37,523 bases of DNA. Origin: Bryobacterales bacterium. Its GTDB lineage: Bacteria > Acidobacteriota > Terriglobia > Bryobacterales > Bryobacteraceae. Position 1 is the first letter of the stretch, and each line of letters opens with the position of its first letter. The stretch is taken from contig PMUN01000039.1 in assembly GCA_003166875.1 (NCBI GenBank), positions 5,663 through 43,185 on the forward strand. The letters are read 5' to 3'. The position numbers and the translations under genes were made by a program. This document shows positions 23,592 to 31,221 of this stretch, piece by piece. Under the pieces are notes generated by a model. It was given only the letters and a program-made list of their open reading frames with translations, made no database searches and had not been told where the DNA came from.

Positions 23592-23660
23592 TGTTGCTAT
23601 TTTTCAGGGCGACTCAGGTGCGTAGAGAGCAGAATTGCGCTTTTGGTTTAAGATGGACCT

Positions 23661-24452
23661 ATGAGGTGCGCGGCGGCCGGATGTTTCTGCACGCTGATCC
23701 TCATGGCCGGACTTTGTTCAGGACAGATTCCGCACTACATTGAGATCAAGCTTCCGGATGGAGTGAGGTCCGAAAGCTTCTTTGTCCGCTATGCACTGGC
23801 GGGCGAGGATTTCGGCGATTGGGTTCATCCACGTCCCGGCGTTTCCTCGTATTTCATCAGCACGGCTCACAAGGGCCGGCCGGCCACTCGAATCAAGGCG
23901 ATCCTGTATGCTCCGGGTTGCGCCATCCAAACGCTGGATGTTCCGGTCTCGCTCTCGAACAACCAACAATATTCGTTCGTTTGCCGGCCGATCGCGAGTG
24001 TGAGGATTGCGGGCTCACTGACTCGAATGGACCTTCTCAACGGGCACGAGGTCAAAGTACAGGCGAGTTACGTCGCGCGGTGGGCGCAGCCGTTCTTGGG
24101 CGTGGACAATAGTTTTGTCACTGGCATCCCAGTCGGAGATGTGGCGTATCTTTCAGCAGACGGCCATTTCCGCTTGTCGATCCCGGATTTTTCGCAAGAT
24201 GCGTTGACTGCGGCAGCGGATCACCCCGGTGAGCTGCAGATCTGGGCCAGAGACAAAACAACGAATATGATTGTTGCCCAACTGATTCCTGCAGGCTCCC
24301 GGGTTGTGAAGGCTCGCATGGGCGGCTTGAAAATACGGAGCGAGTACCCGTCGGAAATAATCTTTACACCGTGTCCTGAAGACGTGCATCCGGTGCACGA
24401 TGCATTCGGATTTGCGCTCCGTACCGATACGAGTGAGACGTGCGAACGTTAG
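23661..24452 (+). CDS. Secreted protein of unknown family
   Basis: 263 residues with a signal peptide (about 1-21, GCFCTLILMAGLCSGQ). The mature part is beta-rich with no motif that I recognise; it begins IPHYIEIKLPDGVRSESFFV, which suggests a carboxypeptidase-regulatory-like or other beta-sandwich opening. Four cysteines in the mature chain could form disulfides. There is no operon partner: the repeat pair lies upstream and a convergent gene lies 10 nt downstream. Function not assigned. Confidence 0.7.
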   Translation: MRCAAAGCFCTLILMAGLCSGQIPHYIEIKLPDGVRSESFFVRYALAGEDFGDWVHPRPGVSSYFISTAHKGRPATRIKAILYAPGCAIQTLDVPVSLSNNQQYSFVCRPIASVRIAGSLTRMDLLNGHEVKVQASYVARWAQPFLGVDNSFVTGIPVGDVAYLSADGHFRLSIPDFSQDALTAAADHPGELQIWARDKTTNMIVAQLIPAGSRVVKARMGGLKIRSEYPSEIIFTPCPEDVHPVHDAFGFALRTDTSETCER

Positions 24453-24462
24453 GGACGCGCCC

Positions 24463-24828
24463 CTACATGTTGTAGAAGAACTCTTCGTATACGATCTTGC
24501 CATCCACCACTTTGTAGACAGCCACCTCTTCCATTGTGAACCGCCTGCTTTGTGGCTTGAAGGTGACGTCCAGTTTGAAAACGACAGCGAAATGCGAACC
24601 CGCAACCAGTGGACCTTCCACGACAGCTGAGTGGACTTCGTGATTCGCGACCCACCACTCGCCCTTGGCTTTCACGGCCGCAATTCCCTTGGCCTCGCGC
24701 GATTGTCCGGGAGGTGCGCCGGCTTCCATGCTGACGATATCGTCCGAATAGAGGGCCTTCATAGCCTCCTCGAACTTGCCCTCAGAGCAGTGTTTGACAA
24801 GTATGTCCGCAACTTCTTTGGTAGTCAT
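24463..24828 (-). CDS. SnoaL-like (NTF2-fold) protein
   Basis: 121 residues with the NTF2/SnoaL cone-fold pattern: an N-terminal helix (KEVADILVKHCSEGKFEEAMKALYSDDIVSMEA), G..AVKAKGEWWVANHEVH, and C-terminal strands HFAVVFKLDVTFKP...RRFTMEEVAVYKVVDGKIV. A strong ribosome site (GAGGAG) precedes the ATG. The fold hosts both enzymes (ketosteroid isomerase-like) and ligand binders; no catalytic residue can be assigned with confidence. It lies downstream of the phosphoesterase gene on the same strand, 68 nt away. Confidence 0.85.
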   Translation of the reverse strand: MTTKEVADILVKHCSEGKFEEAMKALYSDDIVSMEAGAPPGQSREAKGIAAVKAKGEWWVANHEVHSAVVEGPLVAGSHFAVVFKLDVTFKPQSRRFTMEEVAVYKVVDGKIVYEEFFYNM

Positions 24829-24896
24829 TATCGATCTCCTCAGGCAACATTGTCGCAGGTTTTCATGACGGGATCGTTACGAAAATTCCCAATCCG

Positions 24897-25640
24897 CTAT
24901 CCCCGAAGCGCATACCCGGTTGCCAGTGCGTAGGCCCAATCCGCGCGCTCGGCCGCAGCCGCGTCCTTGGCCGCGCCCTCCCAATCGTATTCGAGCGCTA
25001 CGAAGTCGACTTTCAGAGTCCCACCTTCCTGATCGATGATTGCGTAGCGCGCATGCGGACTGCCCGTCTCCACGTAATGGAGGGAGGGCTGCGTGTCATC
25101 GTAAGCCGGCAGGCCTACGCTTCCAGGATTCACGATGCTCACTCCGCTGGCCGTCTGCACCATGCGCGGAATATGAGAGTGCCCGCAGAGCACCACTTGG
25201 GCATTTGAATCGCCCAGCTGTTGCCGAACTCGCTCCGGCGATCGAAGATACACCTCCATGCCGTGCAGTTCCTCAAGCAGATATTCGAGATCGTTCGCCG
25301 GTGTCCCGTGGCATAGCAGAATCTGCTCGCCCAGCATTTTCGTAGCGGGAAGTTTGCTGAGCCACTCCTTGTGACGGCTGGTCAACTGTCCGAAAGCGGC
25401 GCGATCGGAAGGACCCATCTGCTCAGGCGGACGGTCCAAGAGCTGCCGGTCATGATTTCCACGGATGTGTAAGTAATCGGTTTCCATCAGCAGATCGGCT
25501 GTCGCGGCGGCCTGGAGTGGTCCCGATAAATGATCGCCGAGGTTTACCACCACGTCCGGCGCATATCGGCGCAGATCAGCCCGCACGGCTTCCAGCGCCC
25601 GGAGGTTTCCGTGAATATCGGCGATGACTGCGATTCGCAC
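24897..25640 (-). CDS. Calcineurin-like metallophosphoesterase
   Basis: A 247-residue protein from a GTG start. All five metallophosphoesterase motifs are present: DIH (D8, H10), GDH (D36), GNHD (N62, H63), CHG (H111) and GHSH (H154, H156), which together bind two metal ions. The YfcE/MJ0936-like short form acts on phosphodiesters or nucleotides; the natural substrate is unknown. The gene begins 35 nt after dnaB, on the same strand, and is probably co-transcribed with it. Confidence 0.93.
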   Translation of the reverse strand: MRIAVIADIHGNLRALEAVRADLRRYAPDVVVNLGDHLSGPLQAAATADLLMETDYLHIRGNHDRQLLDRPPEQMGPSDRAAFGQLTSRHKEWLSKLPATKMLGEQILLCHGTPANDLEYLLEELHGMEVYLRSPERVRQQLGDSNAQVVLCGHSHIPRMVQTASGVSIVNPGSVGLPAYDDTQPSLHYVETGSPHARYAIIDQEGGTLKVDFVALEYDWEGAAKDAAAAERADWAYALATGYALRG

Positions 25641-25675
25641 GTGGTTTTCAATTGTCCCCTTACTTACGTGCGGGG

Positions 25676-27055
25676 CTACTCACCGCCCATCATGTCTTCG
25701 CCCAGATCATTGGTGCGATTTTCGAATTTGGTGAACTCCCGGAGGAACACCAGGTTCACCTTGCCGGTGGGTCCGTTGCGCTGCTTTGCGACCAGCAATT
25801 CCGCCATGCCGCGCAGATCCTCGCGCTCCGGCTTGTAAACCTCTTCGCGGAAGATGAACGCCACCAGATCGGCGTCCTGCTCAATGGATCCGGACTCGCG
25901 CAGGTCGCTCAACTGCGGCCGATGATCGCCCGGCCGCGTCTCGGGCGCGCGATTCAATTGCGACAGCACCAGCATAGGAACCTTCAGCTCTTTGGCCAGC
26001 AGCTTCAAACCGCGCGAAATTGTGCTGATTTCCTGGTTGCGATTTTCATAGCGTCCGCGGCCGCTCATCAACTGCAGATAATCGATCACCACCAGCGCGA
26101 GGCCATGCTCGCTCTTCAACCGCCTCAACTTTGCGTGAATATCCATCAGGTGCGTGCCCGCTGTGTCGTCGATAAACAATGGCGACTGCACCAGATCGGC
26201 CGCACCCTTGGCCAGCCGGCGCCGCTCGTCCTGATTCAAATAGCTGGCGCGAAATTTTTGCTGATCCACGCGAGCCGCGGCGCAGACCATGCGGGTGAGC
26301 AGCGATTCAGACGACATTTCGAGCGAGAATACCGCGACCGTCTGCTTCTGGGTGGGATGCATGGCCACGTGCTGCGCGATGTTCAGCGCCAGCGCCGTCT
26401 TTCCCATGGAGGGCCGCGCGGCCAGAATCACCAGTTCGCCCTCATGCAGCCCGCCCGTCATATCGTCCAGCTTGAGGAACCCGGTGCTGAGCCCTTTGAT
26501 CCGCTTGCTCGGATCGAGGAACGCATTAATGCCGCCCTCGAACTGATCCAAAATGCGCTGCGGACTGGCCAGCGCATCCTGAGTCCGCGTGTCTCCCAGC
26601 TTGAGCAGGCTCTCCTCAGCGCTGGCGAGAATCTCGTCGGGCTCCTCTTCGCCGATGATGCAGCGATCGATCAGTTTCTGCGAAGTGAAGATGATCCGCC
26701 GTAGCGTAGCCTTGTCCTTGACGATGCGGACATAGCTGTCGAGGTTCGAAAGCGTCGGGAGACCGTCGTCCAGCGACACCAGGTAACTGACGCCATCCAC
26801 CGATTCGAGCTGATTTTGCTTCATCAGCTCGTTGGCGACGGTTACGCGGTCGATGCGCTCGCCGCGCTCATACAGCTCACCCATGCGCAGGAAAATGCGG
26901 CGGTGCTTTTCCAGGCTGAAGTCGTCGGCTTCGAGCGTCCCGGCCACCTGGATGTAGAGCGCGTCATCCATAAGGACGGCGCCCAGCACAAACCGCTCCG
27001 CATCCTGATTAGCGGGAAGTCCTTTTTCAAGCGCGATGTCAGCGTGCGCAGCCAT
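25676..27055 (-). CDS. dnaB: Replicative DNA helicase DnaB
   Basis: 459 residues, normal length. The N-terminal domain (ALEKGLPANQDAERFVLGAVLMDD) binds primase. The RecA-like motor has Walker A RPSMGKT at 214-220, FSLEMSSESL (motif H1a), VVIDYLQLM (Walker B) and VLSQLNRAPETRPGDHRPQLSDLRESGSIEQDADLVAFIFREEVY (motifs H3/H4 with the arginine finger). It is the ring helicase that unwinds DNA at the fork. No intein. The intergenic region ahead of it holds DnaA-box-like sites. Confidence 0.98.
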   Translation of the reverse strand: MAAHADIALEKGLPANQDAERFVLGAVLMDDALYIQVAGTLEADDFSLEKHRRIFLRMGELYERGERIDRVTVANELMKQNQLESVDGVSYLVSLDDGLPTLSNLDSYVRIVKDKATLRRIIFTSQKLIDRCIIGEEEPDEILASAEESLLKLGDTRTQDALASPQRILDQFEGGINAFLDPSKRIKGLSTGFLKLDDMTGGLHEGELVILAARPSMGKTALALNIAQHVAMHPTQKQTVAVFSLEMSSESLLTRMVCAAARVDQQKFRASYLNQDERRRLAKGAADLVQSPLFIDDTAGTHLMDIHAKLRRLKSEHGLALVVIDYLQLMSGRGRYENRNQEISTISRGLKLLAKELKVPMLVLSQLNRAPETRPGDHRPQLSDLRESGSIEQDADLVAFIFREEVYKPEREDLRGMAELLVAKQRNGPTGKVNLVFLREFTKFENRTNDLGEDMMGGE

Positions 27056-27134
27056 ACCCCAGTCGTTCTACGTTACTTGTGGGCGGCGCGCGTAGCAATG
27101 ATAATTTTGCATGAGCGTTGTGAGGCAGTTGGCT

Positions 27135-27156
27135 TGTGAATAAAAGGTGTGGAAAA
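27135..27156 (-). promoter_or_regulatory. Pair of DnaA-box-like sites upstream of dnaB
   Basis: On the minus strand TTATTCACA (27143-27135) fits the TTATNCACA DnaA-box consensus exactly, and TTTTCCACA (27156-27148) differs at one base; they point the same way, 4 nt apart. A weaker ATTTCCACA lies on the plus strand at 27219-27227. They lie 80-170 nt ahead of the dnaB start. The 27056-27292 interval has no credible gene. Confidence 0.45.
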
Positions 27157-27284
27157 CGCGAACGAGGAGTGCCTTGCCAAGTGGTGGCAAACAACGGTCC
27201 TGGGATTCTTTTCCGATGATTTCCACAGACATGGATGCGACAATCCTAGCAACAATTGTGCCTGTGTTTGTTTTATAACACAAC

Positions 27285-27310
27285 CCGCTCCCTTACGGTC
27301 GGGGTTCGGT
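27285..27310 (-). repeat. Dispersed repeat, copy 5, overlapping the Ser/Thr kinase stop codon
   Basis: A minus-oriented variant copy (ACCGAACCCCGACCG, TAAGGGAGCGG). Its TAA at 27295-27293 is the stop codon of the kinase gene, whose last five residues (TEPRP) it encodes. Confidence 0.82.
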
Positions 27311-30001
27311 AAACGGGACGCGGCGGCGCAGCTCATCGAAGAAGTTGAACACCAAAGTCACTTCGTGCTCAGGCTTGGGTACTTCCGGCGTACTCACAGG
27401 TACCTCCACGGCCAGATGCTTGCCATCCGGCGCCAAATCGAACCATAGTGCCCCTCTAAACTGCGTTGCCCCCGCGAGCTTCGCCGCCCACACTCGCGGC
27501 TTCTCTGGCACGAACACGTCGTTTTTCACGTTATATTTTACGGCCATGATCTGGTCGTCCGATTGGTAAAATAACTCGCGGTTCTTTCGCGACCAGACCG
27601 GGATTCGCCCGCCGTTGCTCGAGATCGGCCACCTGCCGCCTTGCGCAGCCCCGCCCGGAAGAAACGTCCGCACGTACACTTCGTTCTTTCCGGACTCGTT
27701 CGATTCATAAGCCAGCCATTTCCCGTCGGGCGAGAACACGGGAAAATATTCATCGAACTGACTTTTGAAAAACAGCTCCGGCTTTCCCGTCCTCAATTGG
27801 CCTCCGCTGTCCTCCACGGGCACAGTCCAAATCTGTATGCCTCCCGCGCCGGACTCGCTGTTGAATTCGCTATACGCGAACCGCTTCCCGTCGGGAGAGA
27901 AGGAAGGTGTTTGAGCATTCTTACCTTGCATGAGTGCTTGCGGCTGACCAGAGCCGTCGGCGCGTGTCCAGAACATGCCGGCCGTAACCGTATTGAAGAT
28001 TAGGTATCGGCCATCGGGGCTCCAAATTGGGTTAAAGTATTTTTCTCCGCCGAACGTCAACTTGGTCATCACATCCCGCCGCGGGTCGTAGACGTATATG
28101 TCCTGGCTCGACCCGTCGATGATCGACAGTGCGAGCTTCTTGCCGTCCGGCGACACGCTGAGATCCTCATAGTTGCCGGGCTTGGGCAGCAGCGGCTCCT
28201 GCTTGCCGGAAGCGTCGAGCCATTGAACCGTGGTCACCCGGTCTCTCTCGCCGATAGCCTTGCGGTAGACCAAGGTGCCCGTGCGGGAGACGTCAAAGTG
28301 AGCCGCTCCGGTAACCGTCTCGTATGCGAGACCGTCCAGCACCGAAGTGGCCCTCCCGCGTGTTTCCAGGCGGTTCAAGTCGAACGGTATCGCGAGCAAC
28401 GATCCATTGCGGCTGTATATCAGATATCCGGCCCCATTCGGCGTAGCCACATAGTGGGGACAGGCGCCTCGCTGCACCAGAGTTTTCCGGCGGCGATCCG
28501 ACAAAGTGATCACCTCGATATTGGCCTTGTCAACATCGGGACCCGCGTATGCCGTAAACAACACGGCTTTGCCACCGGGCAGGATTTGTGGGTAACCGTG
28601 GTATTTCTCTCCATTCGCCAGATCGGTCACTGGTGTGTCTGCACCTCCGCTGGACGGAATCAGCATCAAGCCGTGGCCTCGCCCATCAAATATGATGTTG
28701 CCATCCTCTCCCCAGCTAGAGTCAAAACCGCGGTCACTCAACGGGACCACCGCGCCGCCTTCCACGGAGATCTTGCTGAGCTTCTTGTCGGTCGCGAACC
28801 CCATCCACTGTCCGTCGGGCGAGAAGGACAGAGACTCCGCTCCCTCCGTCCCCGGGAGTTCGGTGGCATTGGGCTGGTCCAGCCTCCTTGTGAAGAGCTT
28901 TTGCGGACCGCCGGCAATGCTAGCGATAAAGGCCAGCCGCATGCCATCAGGAGAGATAATCACGCTGCTCATTTGGCCGGTGGACGGAGGCCGCAAGGAA
29001 AACTCCGGTCCCAGATCGACATCCAGCCGGACCAGCGGCTGCTCGACGGGTCGTGAAACCCGCCAAGGCGCCCACAGGACGATCGTGATCGCGAGGGCTG
29101 CCACCGATACTCCCGCGACAACCCACGGCACGATGCTTCGCGGGGCAGGAACCGTCTCTGGCGACCCACCGCTCAATGCTTCATCAATCGCAATCCTCGC
29201 TTCACCGATCGCTTGCAATCGCTGCTTGCGATCCTTCGTCAGGCACCGCTGGATCAATCTTCGAATCGACGCAGGCGTCTCGGCCGGCAGCGCGCTCCAA
29301 TCCGGGTCCACCTTCAGCACCGACGCCAACGTGTCCGAAACTGATTCGCCCGCGAACGCTCGCTTGCCCGCCAGCATCTCATACAGCACCGCGCCGAATC
29401 CCCAGATGTCCGCACGCCGGTCCGCATTCTTGCCGCTGGCTTGCTCCGGCGACATATATGCCGCCGTGCCCAGGATCACTCCCATGCGAGTTACTCCCAG
29501 CGTCAGTGTGGGCGAGTGCTCGGGATCATCGCGCATCGCCACCGGGTCTTCGATCGCTTTCGCCAATCCGAAATCCAGCAGCTTGACCGTGCCCTCCGGC
29601 GTGACTTTAATATTGGCGGGTTTCAAATCGCGATGAATTACACCGCGTTCGTGCGCGTATTCCAATGCTTCCGCGATTTGCCGGGCGTAATTAAGCGCCG
29701 TGTCGATCGGCAGGGGACTGGAAAGCGTTCCCCCCTCCACCAATTCCATCACCAGCGCGCCATCTTCCACGCCGTAAATCTGCGCGATATTCCGATGATT
29801 CAGCGATGCCAGCATTTCAGCCTCACGCTGGAAGCGGGCCATGCGCTCAGGGTCGTGCGCAAACGAATCCGGCAACACTTTCAGCGCGACTTCACGCTTC
29901 AGTTTGCTGTCTTTCGCGCGATAGACCTCGCCCATGCCGCCCGCGCCGATCGGCGCAAGGATCTCGAAGGGTCCCAAACGAGTACCGGGAGCCAGAGACA
30001 T
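27293..30001 (-). CDS. Receptor-like serine/threonine protein kinase with C-terminal TolB-type beta-propeller
   Basis: 902 residues. The kinase domain (about 11-275) is complete: glycine loop GAGGMGEVY, catalytic lysine K41, HRDLKPANIK (D125, N130), DFGLA (D143) and MSPEQASG. A single membrane helix (about 291-310, VPWVVAGVSVAALAITIVLW) follows, then some 580 residues with repeated SPDGKxLA / SPDGRYLIF units, the PD40 (WD40-like/TolB) propeller, which would lie outside the membrane and may sense ligand or proteins. This architecture is abundant in Acidobacteria. The last residues TEPRP and the stop come from the dispersed repeat. Confidence 0.95.
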   Translation of the reverse strand: MSLAPGTRLGPFEILAPIGAGGMGEVYRAKDSKLKREVALKVLPDSFAHDPERMARFQREAEMLASLNHRNIAQIYGVEDGALVMELVEGGTLSSPLPIDTALNYARQIAEALEYAHERGVIHRDLKPANIKVTPEGTVKLLDFGLAKAIEDPVAMRDDPEHSPTLTLGVTRMGVILGTAAYMSPEQASGKNADRRADIWGFGAVLYEMLAGKRAFAGESVSDTLASVLKVDPDWSALPAETPASIRRLIQRCLTKDRKQRLQAIGEARIAIDEALSGGSPETVPAPRSIVPWVVAGVSVAALAITIVLWAPWRVSRPVEQPLVRLDVDLGPEFSLRPPSTGQMSSVIISPDGMRLAFIASIAGGPQKLFTRRLDQPNATELPGTEGAESLSFSPDGQWMGFATDKKLSKISVEGGAVVPLSDRGFDSSWGEDGNIIFDGRGHGLMLIPSSGGADTPVTDLANGEKYHGYPQILPGGKAVLFTAYAGPDVDKANIEVITLSDRRRKTLVQRGACPHYVATPNGAGYLIYSRNGSLLAIPFDLNRLETRGRATSVLDGLAYETVTGAAHFDVSRTGTLVYRKAIGERDRVTTVQWLDASGKQEPLLPKPGNYEDLSVSPDGKKLALSIIDGSSQDIYVYDPRRDVMTKLTFGGEKYFNPIWSPDGRYLIFNTVTAGMFWTRADGSGQPQALMQGKNAQTPSFSPDGKRFAYSEFNSESGAGGIQIWTVPVEDSGGQLRTGKPELFFKSQFDEYFPVFSPDGKWLAYESNESGKNEVYVRTFLPGGAAQGGRWPISSNGGRIPVWSRKNRELFYQSDDQIMAVKYNVKNDVFVPEKPRVWAAKLAGATQFRGALWFDLAPDGKHLAVEVPVSTPEVPKPEHEVTLVFNFFDELRRRVPFTEPRP

Positions 30002-30123
30002 AGAGTGTTAGCTGATTCTAACCCACGTGCGTGTCCGGCCTGACACCTAGTGTTTGGTTCGACACGCATCATCCATTACATGTCTCCGAGAATCAGCCAT
30101 TTACATTTGGAGCCCAATCTGCA

Positions 30124-30146
30124 TTTCCTCCTGACGACGGAGGAAA
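30124..30146 (+). promoter_or_regulatory. Stem-loop that occludes the L,D-transpeptidase ribosome site
   Basis: TTTCCTCC (30124-30131) and GGAGGAAA (30139-30146) pair perfectly over 8 bp around a 7-nt loop. The 3' arm is the purine-rich Shine-Dalgarno (GGAGGA) for the ATG at 30152, so in the folded state the ribosome site is covered. This suggests translational control; the trigger is unknown. Confidence 0.5.
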
Positions 30147-30151
30147 AGGCG

Positions 30152-30832
30152 ATGCAGGCAATTAAATTCCTGGCGGTTCTGGTGGCAGCAAGCGCGGAGG
30201 TTCTCGCAGAAGGCGGAACGCGGCGGATCGTGGTCAGTCTTCCGGATCGGAAGATCGCGCTGTTTGAGGACGGCCGCGTGATCAAGGTTTATCTGATTGC
30301 GGTTGGCAAACACAGCACTCCCAGTCCGAACGGCAGCTTCCACATCGTAAGCCGCGTTGTGAAGCCCACCTGGTATCAACCCGGAAAAGTGGTTCCATCA
30401 GGACCCGCGAATCCGCTCGGAACTCGTTGGATGGGACTTGGCTACAAGGGCTACGGCATTCATGGAACCAACCGGCCGAAGTCCATCGGCAAAGCAGCAT
30501 CGCACGGATGCATCCGGATGCGCAACCAGGACGTGGAAGATCTGTTCGAGCGCGTCGAGGTGGGTGATCCGGTGGAGCTTGTTACTGAAACGGATGCCGA
30601 CCTTGCGAAAGCCTTCGACGAAACGGCAGCTATGTCTGACGGAGGGGTGCGTGATATAAATGCGCGGGCTTTCGAGCGTGTAACCGAGCCGCGACCGGCA
30701 GGGAGCGATAATACGAGCGGTGCTAGTTCTCCCATCGGGGTAGCGCTTCCTGCCGGGCGCGGCTCGGTTTTCGTACGTTCCTGCCTGCTTTCCATTTTTG
30801 TGTCGCGCACCTCTGACGGAGGTGGCCAATGA
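30152..30832 (+). CDS. Exported L,D-transpeptidase (YkuD domain) with a repeat-derived C-terminal tail
   Basis: The start at 30152 gives a signal peptide (MQAIKFLAVLVAASAEVLAE). The YkuD domain covers about 25-146: GIHGTN with H104, and the catalytic SHGCIRMRNQD with H118 and C120. Such enzymes cross-link peptidoglycan through 3-3 bonds or attach proteins to the wall. The catalytic domain ends near VELVTE. The remaining 80 residues look non-homologous, and from about 178 they are the in-frame reading of two facing copies of the dispersed repeat (VTEPRPAG ... ALPAGRGSV). The stop overlaps the next small ORF (ATGA). Confidence 0.9.
   Translation: MQAIKFLAVLVAASAEVLAEGGTRRIVVSLPDRKIALFEDGRVIKVYLIAVGKHSTPSPNGSFHIVSRVVKPTWYQPGKVVPSGPANPLGTRWMGLGYKGYGIHGTNRPKSIGKAASHGCIRMRNQDVEDLFERVEVGDPVELVTETDADLAKAFDETAAMSDGGVRDINARAFERVTEPRPAGSDNTSGASSPIGVALPAGRGSVFVRSCLLSIFVSRTSDGGGQ
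30683..30768. repeat. Dispersed repeat, inverted pair of a variant type (copies 6a and 6b) inside a coding region
   Basis: A plus-oriented variant (30683-30709, ACCGAGCCGCGACCGG then CAGGGAGCGAT) faces a minus copy (30743-30768) over 33 nt. The arms pair along most of their length (for example ACCGAGCCGCG with CGCGGCTCGGT), so the mRNA would form a long hairpin. Both variants share GAGCC for GAACC and CAGG for TAAGG; the latter removes the stop codon the commoner form carries. Confidence 0.8.
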
Positions 30833-31221
30833 CATCGTTGACCTTCTTAGGCGAGTTCCCGCAAGTTGCGCTGGCATTGGCGTTCAGCTTTGCATGCGCT
30901 CTGATAATGGCGTTCGCCTGCCTGCGCATCGTCGTGAGGTTGGTGACGCGCGAACAGTATAATGTGACCGATGCTCCGCGTCGCGTTAGCGCTATTGTTT
31001 GGAACGCTGATGGCGCCGCTCGCGCAGGCGCAATCGATGGCGGATGCGGGCGCGCAACTGGCGGACCGTATCTCCTCGCTGCTGCAGCGCCGCACAACCG
31101 TTTCGCTCGAATTCCAAAATCTGACGGCGCTCCCACCGGTCGAGTCATCCAACTTCCGAGCCGCATTTCAAGAGGAGCTGCGGAAAGTGGGCGTGGAGAC
31201 GACAGCGGCGGGACAGCCTGA
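30829..31221 (+). CDS. Possible small membrane protein overlapping the next gene
   Basis: The ATG overlaps the L,D-transpeptidase stop (ATGA) and is preceded by a good ribosome site (GGAGG, 6 nt away). Residues about 9-38 form a hydrophobic segment (FPQVALALAFSFACALIMAF) followed by basic residues. The frame stays open to 31221 but overlaps the following gene by 251 nt, and its second half looks like out-of-frame sequence. Either a short membrane protein of about 45-130 residues is made here, or the ORF is spurious. No family recognised. Confidence 0.35.
   Translation: MTSLTFLGEFPQVALALAFSFACALIMAFACLRIVVRLVTREQYNVTDAPRRVSAIVWNADGAARAGAIDGGCGRATGGPYLLAAAAPHNRFARIPKSDGAPTGRVIQLPSRISRGAAESGRGDDSGGTA

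Noticed and set aside
25652-26704. A 350-codon open frame antisense to dnaB
   Set aside because: Shadow of the strongly conserved helicase frame; no ribosome site or domain.
27068-27283. Small minus-strand open frame between dnaB and the Ser/Thr kinase
   Set aside because: No domain or codon pattern supports it; the interval looks regulatory (DnaA-box-like sites).
30002-30151. A longer start (30050) for the L,D-transpeptidase
   Set aside because: It would put 34 uncharacteristic residues before a good signal peptide and ignore the strong ribosome site in front of 30152.
30958-30963. TATAAT as a promoter for the sensor run
   Set aside because: A perfect -10 hexamer, but no acceptable -35 at 15-19 nt, and it lies only 7 nt before the start codon; not supported as a promoter.
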